Shown: in pieces, positions 35,917-44,012 of the stretch
Layout of the letters: each line of letters starts with the position of its first letter
How positions within the stretch are numbered: position 1 is the first letter of the stretch
NCBI RefSeq assembly: GCF_003121985.1
Contig: NZ_QEWP01000002.1
Span: forward strand, 310,001-374,000
Length of the DNA: 64,000 nucleotides
Origin: Marinilabilia rubra
GTDB taxonomy: Bacteria > Bacteroidota > Bacteroidia > Bacteroidales > Marinilabiliaceae
Reading direction: 5' to 3'
Notes under the pieces: generated by a model
Told to the model about the DNA's origin: nothing
Database searches by the model: none
What the model saw: the letters and a program-made list of their open reading frames with translations, nothing else
Translations under genes and position numbers: made by a program

Positions 35917-36255
35917 CTATTCTTCGTCTTCCTGCTTATCTTTTGTGGGATTGCGATAATATACTTTACCTTCGGTAAATTCCTGTGCCGATAATAAAGA
36001 AGGCTTGGGAAGACGTTCATAAAATTTAGAAATTTCAATCTGCTCACGGTTTTCGAAAACCTCCTCCAGATTATCAGTGTAAGAGGCAAATTCCTGCAAT
36101 TTTTTATTAAGCTCTTCCTTCATTTCAACCCCAATCTGATTAGCTCTCTTGCCAATAATCATGACGGTTTCATAAATATTACCAGTTTGGGAAGACATAT
36201 CCTGTGTATCCCAGGTAACCGTACTCAGTGGGGCATTCGACTTCTTATAATCCAT
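35917..36255 (-). CDS. rpoZ: RNA polymerase omega subunit (Bacteroidota type)
   Basis: A small 112-residue protein. The segment GNIYETVMIIGKRANQIGVEMKEEL near residues 25-50 fits the omega fold, including the ARQI-like RANQI motif that contacts beta-prime. The tail is acidic. It assists assembly of RNA polymerase. It is 13 bases after bamD and before coaBC, the same position as in other Bacteroidota. Confidence 0.87.
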   Translation of the reverse strand: MDYKKSNAPLSTVTWDTQDMSSQTGNIYETVMIIGKRANQIGVEMKEELNKKLQEFASYTDNLEEVFENREQIEISKFYERLPKPSLLSAQEFTEGKVYYRNPTKDKQEDEE

Positions 36256-36268
36256 TGCAATGCTAGTT

Positions 36269-37072
36269 TTAATTGTATTTATTTAACATCGATGTTACAT
36301 CTTCAAAAATCTCATTGGCATTCTTCATGTATGAGCTTTCCGGAAACTCATTAATGAATGCATAATACTCGTCCAGAGTCATTCTTAGTCGATCCTCTTC
36401 TTTTTCTTCAACACTGTTTACAGCCTGAATATACAATGAATCAAGGATCAAAAAAGACAATTCTTCTCTGTATTTAGTATCAGGAAACTCATCCAAACTA
36501 TTTCGGGCTGTAATTACAGCGGACTTGTAATTATTTCCCATATAGGTACCAAGATGGTAATATAACTTGGCACTCAAATATGACTTATAAACCAACTTCT
36601 CACGAAGCTCATCCATCATGTCCAGGGCTTCATCAACTTTAGGACTGTTGGGATACAAACTTGTAAACAACTGAAAAGCTTCTATCCCGTTATTTGTATC
36701 GGTTTGATCAAGCCTGGCTTTCGGTGAAAGCTCGAAATATGAAGCCCCAATCATAAACTGGGCATCTTCAGCATAATCACTATTGGGATACTTATCAACA
36801 AATTCCCGAAAAAAATGCACCGAACTAATGTAATCACGCATATTGAAAAGAGAGTTGGCATACTTAATGTGTGCTTCCTCGGCGCGATCGGTCCCCATAA
36901 AAACAGAAATTAACTCCTGAAGTAATGTTGAAGCTCGCATATAATCGCCTTCTTCATAATACTCAAGAGCCTTTTCGTATTTCAGATCGTAATCGGTACT
37001 TTTTAAAATTTTTTGATATTCGCTACAGGAGGCCAGTAAAACTACTGCCAACAAAACAAGCAATTTCCTCAT
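36269..37072 (-). CDS. bamD: Outer membrane assembly lipoprotein BamD
   Basis: Lipoprotein partner of BamA in inserting outer membrane proteins. It has 267 residues from the ATG at 37072, with lipobox LLASC (C16). Five TPR-like helical repeats follow, beginning DYDLKYEKALEYYEEGDYMRASTLLQ and including FREFVDKYPNSDYAEDAQFMIG. The length is typical. It is first in the bamD-rpoZ-coaBC-DUF4835-recN run. A promoter element lies about 75 bases upstream. Confidence 0.93.
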   Translation of the reverse strand: MRKLLVLLAVVLLASCSEYQKILKSTDYDLKYEKALEYYEEGDYMRASTLLQELISVFMGTDRAEEAHIKYANSLFNMRDYISSVHFFREFVDKYPNSDYAEDAQFMIGASYFELSPKARLDQTDTNNGIEAFQLFTSLYPNSPKVDEALDMMDELREKLVYKSYLSAKLYYHLGTYMGNNYKSAVITARNSLDEFPDTKYREELSFLILDSLYIQAVNSVEEKEEDRLRMTLDEYYAFINEFPESSYMKNANEIFEDVTSMLNKYN

Positions 37073-37144
37073 GATCAATATGCGCTTTTGTGCGTTCGCA
37101 AGATTTGCCCACTGTTACAAAACTAACCAAGGCAAAATTCCGTG

Positions 37145-37152
37145 CAAAGATA
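37145..37152 (-). promoter_or_regulatory. Bacteroides-type -7 element for the bamD-recN run
   Basis: The minus strand reads TATCTTTG, 73 bases before the bamD start. No clear -33 box is found. Confidence 0.5.
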
Positions 37153-37333
37153 CGTTTTTACTTTTGAATTATTCATTTTACAGGAGCGTATTTTTATATT
37201 GTGTGAAAAATCACCCCAATTTTTTCATCACCGAGAATAATCAAAAACCAGGCCACATCGCCAATAAAACAAGGATATTCTCAACAAGAATTTGAATTAC
37301 TCTGTATGAACAGTTAAAATAAACAAAAAACAT

Positions 37334-37341
37334 TACCTTTG
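37334..37341 (+). promoter_or_regulatory. Bacteroides-type -7 element for the alpha-oxoamine synthase
   Basis: TACCTTTG matches TAnnTTTG. It overlaps a TTG that could otherwise be read as an upstream start, and so supports the GTG at 37369 as the start codon. Confidence 0.5.
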
Positions 37342-37368
37342 CCCCTAAAATTTAAAAGCTATAGTAAA

Positions 37369-38622
37369 GTGGATATTTTTGATAGAATAAGCGAGAACAT
37401 GGGGCCACTGGGCCAATACGGCAAGGATGCCCACGGTTATTTTTCCTTTCCAAAACTAGAAGGTGAAATTGCTCCCCGCATGAAATTTCGCGGCAAAGAA
37501 GTTCTTAACTGGAGCTTGAACAACTACCTGGGACTTGCCAATCACCCTGAAGTGCGAAAAACGGATGCAGAAGCTGCCAAAGAATGGGGCCTTGGTTATC
37601 CAATGGGTGCCCGCATGATGTCCGGACATACCAGTAAACACGAAGAGCTTGAATCAGCTTTGGCCGATTTTGTGGGTAAAGAAGATTCCTACCTGCTTAA
37701 CTTCGGTTACCAGGGAATGGTTTCTATCATTGACACTCTGGCTCACCGAAATGATGTCATTGTTTACGATTCCGAATGCCATGCCTGCATTATGGATGGT
37801 ATTTTCCTTCACAAAGCCAAAGGCGGTAAGAGTTTTGTATTTCCACATAACGATATCGAGAAATGCGAAAAGATGCTTTCCATGGCTACAAAACGCACCA
37901 ACGAATCGGGAGGTGGTATTCTGGTAATTACCGAGGGTGTTTTTGGTATGGCAGGTGACTTGGGGCATCTGGATAAAATTTCCGCTCTTAAAGATAAATT
38001 TGATTTTCGATTACTGGTCGATGATGCTCATGGTTTTGGAACCATGGGAACCACCGGAGCAGGTGCTGCCGAGCATTACGGTGTAACGGACAAAGTGGAT
38101 GTAATATTTGGCACATTTGCTAAGTCCATGGCAGGAATCGGCGCTTTTGTGGCAAGTCGCGAACACGTGATTCATCATTTGCGTTACAATCTGCGTTCAC
38201 AGATTTTTGCCAAATCATTGCCCATGCCAATGGTTATTGGTGCTTTAAAAAGACTAGAACTGCTCAAGTCTCATCCCGAGTTAAAAGATAAACTCTGGAC
38301 GGTTGTTAAGGCCTTGCAAAAAGGATTGCGCGCCCAGGGATTCAACCTCGGTGTTACCGAATCGCCTGTAACTCCGGTATTTTTGAACGGTACGATTCCC
38401 GAAGCAACCAACCTTATTATGGATTTGCGTGAAAACTACAACCTGTTTTGCTCAATCGTGGTTTACCCGGTTATTCCAAAAGGACAAATAATGTTGCGTC
38501 TCATACCTACAGCAGTGCATTCTCTCGAAGACGTTGAGTTTACGGTGAAAGCTTTCTCTGAAATTAAAGAGAAACTTGCAGCCGGTAAATATCAGGGAGA
38601 TAAAATTGCCAGTCTGTCGTAA
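37369..38622 (+). CDS. PLP-dependent alpha-oxoamine synthase (sphingolipid/sulfonolipid or KBL-like)
   Basis: A fold-type I PLP enzyme of the family that joins an amino acid to an acyl thioester. It has 417 residues from the GTG at 37369, beginning VDIFDRISENMGPLGQYG. The substrate-binding NWSLNNYLGLANHP is near 47-60, LLVDDAHGFG at 215-224 contacts PLP, and K252 in FGTFAKSMAG is the PLP lysine. The family includes glycine C-acetyltransferase, 8-amino-7-oxononanoate synthase, serine palmitoyltransferase and cysteate acyltransferase. In Bacteroidota a lipid role is likely, but substrates cannot be read from sequence. It is a single-gene transcript with a terminator. Confidence 0.87.
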   Translation: MDIFDRISENMGPLGQYGKDAHGYFSFPKLEGEIAPRMKFRGKEVLNWSLNNYLGLANHPEVRKTDAEAAKEWGLGYPMGARMMSGHTSKHEELESALADFVGKEDSYLLNFGYQGMVSIIDTLAHRNDVIVYDSECHACIMDGIFLHKAKGGKSFVFPHNDIEKCEKMLSMATKRTNESGGGILVITEGVFGMAGDLGHLDKISALKDKFDFRLLVDDAHGFGTMGTTGAGAAEHYGVTDKVDVIFGTFAKSMAGIGAFVASREHVIHHLRYNLRSQIFAKSLPMPMVIGALKRLELLKSHPELKDKLWTVVKALQKGLRAQGFNLGVTESPVTPVFLNGTIPEATNLIMDLRENYNLFCSIVVYPVIPKGQIMLRLIPTAVHSLEDVEFTVKAFSEIKEKLAAGKYQGDKIASLS

Positions 38623-38643
38623 AGCATACCACAAAATACTTGA

Positions 38644-38669
38644 AAAGGGCACGCAAGTGCCTTTTTTTT
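38644..38669 (+). terminator. Terminator of the alpha-oxoamine synthase gene
   Basis: AAGGGCAC pairs with GTGCCTTT around GCAA and runs into eight T. It lies about 22 bases after the stop. Confidence 0.85.
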
Positions 38670-38914
38670 GTGCAAAACTTTAGACCGTCACTCCCTACTT
38701 AGTTTTTGTCTATAAAGTCCAACTTCTGCGTTGTTGTTCAAAATCTAAATTCTCATCCCGATTGTGCTTTTTGTTGGTTTTTTGTTCAAAAAACCTTACA
38801 AAAGCTACTTCGGGACTGCGGTTTAGATTTTTCACACGCCTTGAATTTGAACTTTCTATCTCAAACACGTGAAAAATATATGTGTGTATTCAGAAAGTTT
38901 TATTTACAAAGCCT

Positions 38915-38975
38915 GCCCCGATTTTTCTTCGGGGGTGTGCGAAGCCCGAAAATACGCAGTCCCGATCCTTCGGGA
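38915..38975 (+). repeat. Dispersed repeat R3, copy 1
   Basis: It contains GCCTGCC, CGATTTTTCTTCGGGGG, GCGAAGCC and AGTCCCGATCCTTCGGGATG. The reverse complement of these blocks appears in the same order at 54586-54665. It is non-coding and able to fold into several hairpins. Confidence 0.65.
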
Positions 38976-39254
38976 TGAGTAATTTTTGGGAAGGCGCAAC
39001 CCAGTAAATGGGATTTTATGGACACGCACTACTTAACCTCCTTTTCATCCAAGACTAATGAAATAAACCTTAATTCGTCGAACTATAATTTTTGATGATA
39101 TTTTTGTTTTTTCAATTCAAGCTTTACAGCCTTAGTGGACTTCGGCAAAAAAACTTAACGCAGAAAAAGTAAAACAGGACAAAAATCAGGTTGGGAAATC
39201 ACTGGTCTTTGCACAAGGCTTTAGAACATTTTAGAGATTGAGAATTTACATAGT

Positions 39255-39409
39255 CTTTGCAAGCAAACACCAACTACTTCGTTATTGTCGTTTTTGAAAC
39301 AGTCATTTACGAAAATTAAACTCCTTGATTTCAGGAACTTCGAAAGCCTCACATTTGACGCCTTCTTATCAAAGACCGGAAAAACCTTAGTTTTCTTGCT
39401 GGTACTATA
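39255..39409 (-). repeat. Dispersed repeat R2, copy 2 (inverted)
   Basis: Its minus strand aligns with 1427-1585, sharing CCAGCAAGAAAACT, AAGGCGTCAA and CGTAAATGACTGTTT. Confidence 0.65.
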
Positions 39410-39511
39410 TACAACAGTCCGTTAAAGTTGGCTCTAGTTTATATTTGCGATGATAAAAACAATTAGGTTTTTCTTTTAAATACCTACATGATGCATAAAA
39501 GGCTAATCTAT

Positions 39512-39727
39512 AAAGTCCCTGAAAAGGGGCAAACTTAGATAACCCCGGGCAGATAAGCCCGGGGGAGATGTCGGAGCTGCAGGGTCCCTGACGGGGGGGC
39601 AACTATTCCGTGTATTTTAATGATTTATGGAATGTTGGCCTCTTTCAGAGACCGATTATATCCTTATTTTGAACCCCGGGCAGGTGTACCCGGGGTTATT
39701 CAAATTTGCCCCCCGTTCGGGGACTTT
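39512..39727. mobile_element. 216-bp GC-rich element with about 48-bp inverted ends
   Basis: The left end reads AAAGTCCC-GAA-GGGGCAAA, then ATAACCCCGGG...CCCGGGG. The right end is the reverse complement of the same pattern with a few changes. Each end contains its own CCCCGGG/CCCGGGG hairpin. A third, internal GTCCCTGACGGGGGGGCAA unit lies near 39584. The GC content is far above its surroundings. It encodes no protein. Confidence 0.65.
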
Positions 39728-40003
39728 GGAAAAATTGTTATTTTTAACTACAGCCTTAAAGTTTTATAATCGTCTGATTGTTAGCTACTTGCAAGCAATG
39801 CAATAATTACTCTAACAGTCATATTATCAGTGCCATGGGGTTTATCCTAAATCTTTTATCTAACCTGCCTGCCGGCAGGCAGGAAATCTAACGATCTATT
39901 GATATAAATACCCTGCAAGAGCCTTTCATTCTGCCATGGTCATCAGATAAACAAATAGCTCCAAAACAGGTTATAAAACTAAAAGAAACAAAACTAAGGT
40001 ATC

Positions 40004-40750
40004 ATGAGAGCAAATCATTTACTACCGTTTAAGTTAGTGACCGCGGTGCTTTTTTTAATAACCGGAATCACACATGCCCAGGAAGTTAAGAAAGATCAGT
40101 TTGAAACCTCTTCGGGAGCACTGAACATTTATCATGTGGGCCATGCATCCCTGTATTTTGAAATTGACAGTAAAGTAATCCACGTTGATCCCTTTGGAAA
40201 AATGGGGGATTATTCTTCCATGCCCAAAGCCGATTTAATTCTTATCACTCATGCCCATGGAGACCATCTTGATCCTGAAGCCATCAAGTTGATATCTAAA
40301 GAAAACACCAAAATATTTCTAAACCAGGCTTCTTACAACTCTTTGGAAAAGGGAAAAGTATTGGCAAATGGAGATAATACAGAATTTGCAGGCTTTCCGA
40401 TAAAAGCAGTTCCGGCCTACAACATTGAACACACACGCGACAGTGGAGAACCGTTCCATCCCAAAGGTCGTGACAATGGTTATGTGATTGATTTTGGTGA
40501 CACAAGCGTTTATGTGGCAGGTGACACAGAAAACATCCCGGAAATGAAAAACCTATACGATATAGACATTGCTTTTCTTCCTATGAACTTACCCTACACC
40601 ATGGATGCAGAGATGTGCAAAAAAGCAGCCCTAATAGTACAACCAAAGGTTCTGTTTCCATATCACTACAAAATGGGTGAATCTGATCCTGAAAAACTGG
40701 CTCAACTTATGGAAAATGTTTCGGAAATTGAGTTGAGATTCAGGCAATAA
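40004..40750 (+). CDS. Secreted metallo-beta-lactamase-fold hydrolase
   Basis: A 248-residue MBL-fold protein with an N-terminal signal peptide (LVTAVLFLITGITHA). The metal-binding HAHGDH is at residues 83-88, followed by a conserved His near the PAYNIEHTRDSG segment, Asp in YVAGDTENIPEM and a final His in VLFPYHYKMG. Its closest style is the UPF0173/UlaG-like branch; the substrate is unknown and it would act in the periplasm. It is monocistronic. A miniature element follows 40 bases after its stop. Confidence 0.85.
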   Translation: MRANHLLPFKLVTAVLFLITGITHAQEVKKDQFETSSGALNIYHVGHASLYFEIDSKVIHVDPFGKMGDYSSMPKADLILITHAHGDHLDPEAIKLISKENTKIFLNQASYNSLEKGKVLANGDNTEFAGFPIKAVPAYNIEHTRDSGEPFHPKGRDNGYVIDFGDTSVYVAGDTENIPEMKNLYDIDIAFLPMNLPYTMDAEMCKKAALIVQPKVLFPYHYKMGESDPEKLAQLMENVSEIELRFRQ

Positions 40751-40790
40751 CCCTGTGATATAAAGCAGAAATTGGCAGAGAGTTTCTCCT

Positions 40791-40954
40791 AGTGTGACAA
40801 TTACAAAATTCACTCACTAATTTCAAGCGCTTATTCCCTTTCTGCTTCGTTGGGGTTTTTAACCATAGCTAAGGCTATGCTTAGCAAACCCCGCCTTGCA
40901 TAAAGAAAAAAATCACATAAAATTCAAGTAAACCAATTTAATAAATGTCACACT
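40791..40954. mobile_element. 164-bp miniature element, family 2, copy A
   Basis: It is nearly identical to 59926-60089 and exactly the same length. The ends are AGTGTGACAATTAC... and the complement of AGTGTGACATTTATT. In the middle, CATAGC-TAAG-GCTATG and an extended GGGGTTTTTAACC...AGCAAACCCC form a hairpin. It encodes no protein. It sits between the MBL gene and the cobalamin adenosyltransferase gene. Confidence 0.8.
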
Positions 40955-40988
40955 GGCACCATCTTCCATGCTCTCTGCTTCTTTTCTC

Positions 40989-41018
40989 TTGCCCTGGCCC
41001 CCAAAAAACTTATCTTTG
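40989..41018 (+). promoter_or_regulatory. Bacteroides-type promoter abutting the cobA start
   Basis: TTG (40989-40991) and TATCTTTG (41011-41018) are separated by 19 nt. The ATG follows only 5 bases after the -7 element, so the message would be leaderless or nearly so. Confidence 0.55.
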
Positions 41019-41023
41019 CCAAC

Positions 41024-41530
41024 ATGATTCACATATATACAGGTAACGGTAAAGGCAAGACCACAGCAGCCATAGGATTGGCGGTCAGAGCTGCCGGTTC
41101 AGGCATGAATGTCTTTTTTGGGCAATTTGTAAAAGGAATGGCCTACAACGAAGTTAGCGTTTTTACCGAGCAAATGCCGCTAATAGACCATGAGCTTTTT
41201 GGTCGTAAATGCTTTATCAATCGAGACCCTGAACATGAAGATTATGAGGCCGCAAAGGCAGGTCTCAAAAAAGCAAATAACATTATCCACTCGGGAAAAT
41301 ACTCCCTGATTGTTTTGGATGAACTCAATATTGCTTTGTACTACAAACTGATAGCACTTCAAGATGTACTCAAACTAATAGATGAGCTCCCGGGACACAT
41401 AGAGCTGGTAATTACCGGTCGCTATGCACCACAGGAACTCATTGACAAAGCTGATCTCGTCACTGAAATGAAAGAGGTCAAGCATTATTACAAGCAGGAC
41501 ATCAAGGCCCGGAAAGGCATTGAATTTTAA
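41024..41530 (+). CDS. cobA: Corrinoid adenosyltransferase (CobA/BtuR type)
   Basis: Transfers the adenosyl group from ATP to cob(I)alamin. It has 168 residues. The P-loop GNGKGKTT is at residues 7-14, close to the N-terminus as in BtuR/CobO. LIVLDELNIALYYKLI near residue 92 supplies the Walker B region, and LVTEMKEVKHYYKQDIKARKGIEF is the family C-terminus. Length is a little shorter than E. coli BtuR (196) because the N-terminal extension is missing. The promoter just upstream implies a leaderless transcript. Confidence 0.92.
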   Translation: MIHIYTGNGKGKTTAAIGLAVRAAGSGMNVFFGQFVKGMAYNEVSVFTEQMPLIDHELFGRKCFINRDPEHEDYEAAKAGLKKANNIIHSGKYSLIVLDELNIALYYKLIALQDVLKLIDELPGHIELVITGRYAPQELIDKADLVTEMKEVKHYYKQDIKARKGIEF

Positions 41531-41556
41531 GACTCCGTCAAAACATTATCCTCTCC

Positions 41557-42594
41557 TTATTTATCCAGTACAATATAACTGGCAAAGTGATCGCTGTACC
41601 CACCGTGATACCAGCTCCCTACAAAGGTTCTGAACGGATAGCCGCTATAATCACCTTCCTGCTGTCTCAGGTACTGTTTGTCGTATATTTCCGTCTTAAC
41701 AATGTGATATTTACCGGGTGATTTTTTTATCAGGTTAGGAGTCACAACTATCTGATCAAATAAATTCCAGAAGTCTCGGTAACAAAGGGTTCCACGCCCC
41801 TCAAAAAACAAAGGAGCAGTTGCATTAAACAGACTGTCACCACCCCCTGCCTGAGGCGTTACACCAGCCATCAAATACTTCTTTACGCTTTCATCGACAG
41901 GATCATCATTCAAGTCACCCATCACCACGATTTTTGCATCATCATTTTCTGCCCTGATAGAGTCAACCAGTGAACGCGTTAACTTTCCGGCGGCATTACG
42001 CAAGGGAATACTTCGCTCCTTCCCTCCATATCTTGAAGGCCAGTGGTTAACAATAAAATGGAGTCTTTCGCCATTCAATTCACCCGAAACAATCAATTGA
42101 TCTCTGGTGTAAATCCGATTGCCTTCTTCATCACTGATAAGGAGCGGCACTGCCCGGTAATCGTCCGGTGTAAAAGATTCAGGGTGATAAATCAATGCCA
42201 CATCAATGCCTCGTTTGTCGGGCGAATCTTCATGTATAATCTTATAATTGTAAGATTTCAGACGATCTGTAGCCACCAAATCTTCCAAAACTTTAATATT
42301 TTCCATCTCACATAATCCCATTACTGCCGGAGCGCCGACGTCCTCCACAGAGCCAATTCCTGCAATAACAGAGGCCATATTCTGCAATTTTCGTTGATAG
42401 CGGTTGGCATCCCATTGCTTTTCACTCCGAGGTGTAAACTCTTCATCTCTGACATCAGGTGCATCGATGGTATCAAACAAATTTTCAAGGTTATAAAAAC
42501 CAACAACTTTTTTTTCTACAGGCGATTGACAAGATGGTGTGGCCAAAAGCGCCAAAACCAAGATAGTTATCAACCAAAAAGATAATTTGTTCAT
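41557..42594 (-). CDS. Endonuclease/exonuclease/phosphatase-family lipoprotein
   Basis: A 345-residue lipoprotein with lipobox ATPSC (C22). The mature start VVGFYNLENLFDTIDAP carries the metal-binding Asn and nearby acidic residues of this superfamily. Further motifs are GLCEMEN (catalytic Glu, near residue 93), NHWPSRYGG (His, near 193), VVMGDLNDDP (near 223) and YSDHFA at the end. Possible activities are nuclease, lipid or sugar phosphatase; not determinable. It would sit in the periplasm or on the surface. A promoter element lies 25 bases upstream. Confidence 0.87.
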   Translation of the reverse strand: MNKLSFWLITILVLALLATPSCQSPVEKKVVGFYNLENLFDTIDAPDVRDEEFTPRSEKQWDANRYQRKLQNMASVIAGIGSVEDVGAPAVMGLCEMENIKVLEDLVATDRLKSYNYKIIHEDSPDKRGIDVALIYHPESFTPDDYRAVPLLISDEEGNRIYTRDQLIVSGELNGERLHFIVNHWPSRYGGKERSIPLRNAAGKLTRSLVDSIRAENDDAKIVVMGDLNDDPVDESVKKYLMAGVTPQAGGGDSLFNATAPLFFEGRGTLCYRDFWNLFDQIVVTPNLIKKSPGKYHIVKTEIYDKQYLRQQEGDYSGYPFRTFVGSWYHGGYSDHFASYIVLDK

Positions 42595-42618
42595 TATTTT
42601 TACGGTTTAAATTCTCTT

Positions 42619-42626
42619 CAAAAATA
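42619..42626 (-). promoter_or_regulatory. Bacteroides-type -7 element for the EEP lipoprotein
   Basis: The minus strand reads TATTTTTG (TAnnTTTG), 24 bases before the start codon. Confidence 0.4.
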
Positions 42627-42732
42627 TAAAATTGCTATATTAAATCTCGAATGCAGCCAACAGATTAAAAAAATTCATTTCTTTGCTGCATTAATAAAAA
42701 TGGTATTTTCGAACCAAAACGCAAACAAAAAA

Positions 42733-43926
42733 ATGGGTAAAGTTTTAATTATTGGCGCCGGGGGTGTCGGCACTGTAGTGGCCCACAAGATGGCCTCAAT
42801 ACCTGAAGTTTTTTCGGAAATTATGCTGGCTAGTCGCACAAAAAGTAAATGCGATGCCATTGCAGAAAAAATTGGTGGCAATCGCATAAAAACTGCACAG
42901 GTGGATGCCGACAATGTTCCTGAACTGGTTGATCTGATCAATGATTTTAAACCGGATTTGGTAGTAAACGTTGCTCTGCCTTATCAGGATCTAACTATTA
43001 TGGATGCTTGTTTGGAAACAAGCGTTTCGTATCTTGACACGGCCAATTACGAACCCAAAGACGAAGCTAAATTCGAATACAAATGGCAATGGGCCTATAA
43101 AGAAAAATTCGAAGAAGCTGGAATCACAGCTATCCTTGGATGCGGATTTGACCCTGGTGTAACATCCATCTTCACAGCTTATGCTGCCAAGCATCATTTC
43201 GACGAGTTACAGTATCTTGATATTGTGGATTGTAACGCCGGAGATCATGGTAAACCCTTTGCCACCAACTTCAACCCCGAAATCAACATCCGGGAAGTTT
43301 CTCAAAAAGGTAAATACTGGGAAAACGGTGAATGGGTAACTACAGAGCCTCATGAAATTCATAAGCCTCTCAATTATCCTGAAATTGGTCCCAAAGAATC
43401 TTATGTCATCTATCACGAAGAACTGGAATCGCTGGTAAAAAATTACCCTACCATAAAAAGGGCCAGATTCTGGATGACATTCGGACAGGAATACCTGACA
43501 CACCTTCGAGTTATTCAAAACATTGGAATGGCAGGCATCGAACCAGTTAAATTCAATGGGATGGACATTGTTCCGATTGAGTTTCTAAAAGCTGTATTGC
43601 CAAATCCCGGTGATTTGGGAGAAAACTACAAAGGACAAACCTCCATTGGTTGCCGTATCCGTGGATTGAAAGATGGAAAAGAGAAGACTTATTACATCTA
43701 CAACAACTGCGACCATGAAAATGCTTACAAAGAAACCGGCACTCAGGCTGTAAGTTACACCACAGGTGTTCCGGCAACAATCGGAGCTATGATGTACCTC
43801 AAAGACCTCTGGAAAAAACCAGGTGTCTTTAACGTGGAAGAATTTGACCCCGATCCATTTTTGGAGGAACTCAATAAACGTGGACTTCCCTGGAACGAAA
43901 AGCACGATGTGGATCTTGAGTTATAG
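42733..43926 (+). CDS. Carboxynorspermidine dehydrogenase (saccharopine dehydrogenase-like)
   Basis: Condenses aspartate semialdehyde with a diamine and reduces it to carboxy(nor)spermidine. It has 397 residues. The Rossmann loop GAGGVG is at residues 8-13 in VLIIGAGGVGTVV. Family blocks are ASRTKSKCDAI, LDTANYEPKDEAK and GCGFDPGVTSIFTAYAAKH, followed by the C-terminal CDHENAYKETGTQAVSYTTGVPA, which is characteristic of the carboxynorspermidine branch. The start at MGKV (42733) removes 11 residues that do not fit. The pathway partner nspC lies 1.4 kb downstream, separated by an unrelated gene on the other strand. A strong terminator follows. Confidence 0.9.
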   Translation: MGKVLIIGAGGVGTVVAHKMASIPEVFSEIMLASRTKSKCDAIAEKIGGNRIKTAQVDADNVPELVDLINDFKPDLVVNVALPYQDLTIMDACLETSVSYLDTANYEPKDEAKFEYKWQWAYKEKFEEAGITAILGCGFDPGVTSIFTAYAAKHHFDELQYLDIVDCNAGDHGKPFATNFNPEINIREVSQKGKYWENGEWVTTEPHEIHKPLNYPEIGPKESYVIYHEELESLVKNYPTIKRARFWMTFGQEYLTHLRVIQNIGMAGIEPVKFNGMDIVPIEFLKAVLPNPGDLGENYKGQTSIGCRIRGLKDGKEKTYYIYNNCDHENAYKETGTQAVSYTTGVPATIGAMMYLKDLWKKPGVFNVEEFDPDPFLEELNKRGLPWNEKHDVDLEL

Positions 43927-43945
43927 AAATTTCTCTAATAATACA

Positions 43946-43986
43946 GCGAGGGGCTGTCCATTGAATTGGACAGCCCCTCGCTTTTT
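43946..43986. terminator. Strong bidirectional terminator
   Basis: GCGAGGGGCTGTCCA pairs perfectly with TGGACAGCCCCTCGC (15 bp, 5-nt loop), followed by TTTTT on the plus strand. It separates convergent genes. Confidence 0.95.
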
Positions 43987-44012
43987 AATATCCGGTCCGT
44001 AAAATTAGATTT

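Larger units (their letters stand above)
38623..40003. other. 1.4-kb gene-free region packed with repeats
   Basis: No credible gene. After a terminator it holds a repeat shared with 54586-54665 (38915-38975), the inverted copy of the repeat at 1427-1585 (39255-39409), a GC-rich element with about 48-bp inverted ends (39512-39727), and an inverted relative of the 136-bp element end with a CCTGCCTGCCGGCAGGCAGG palindrome (39845-39916). It looks like an accumulation site for small repeats. Confidence 0.75.

Noticed and set aside
38706-38978. 90-codon open frame after the alpha-oxoamine synthase gene
   Set aside because: It runs through dispersed repeat R3, has no recognisable domain and an erratic composition.
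39530-39720. Possible CRISPR-like or tandem array in the GC-rich block
   Set aside because: The units are inverted copies at the ends of one element, not direct repeats with regular spacers; no cas genes are nearby.
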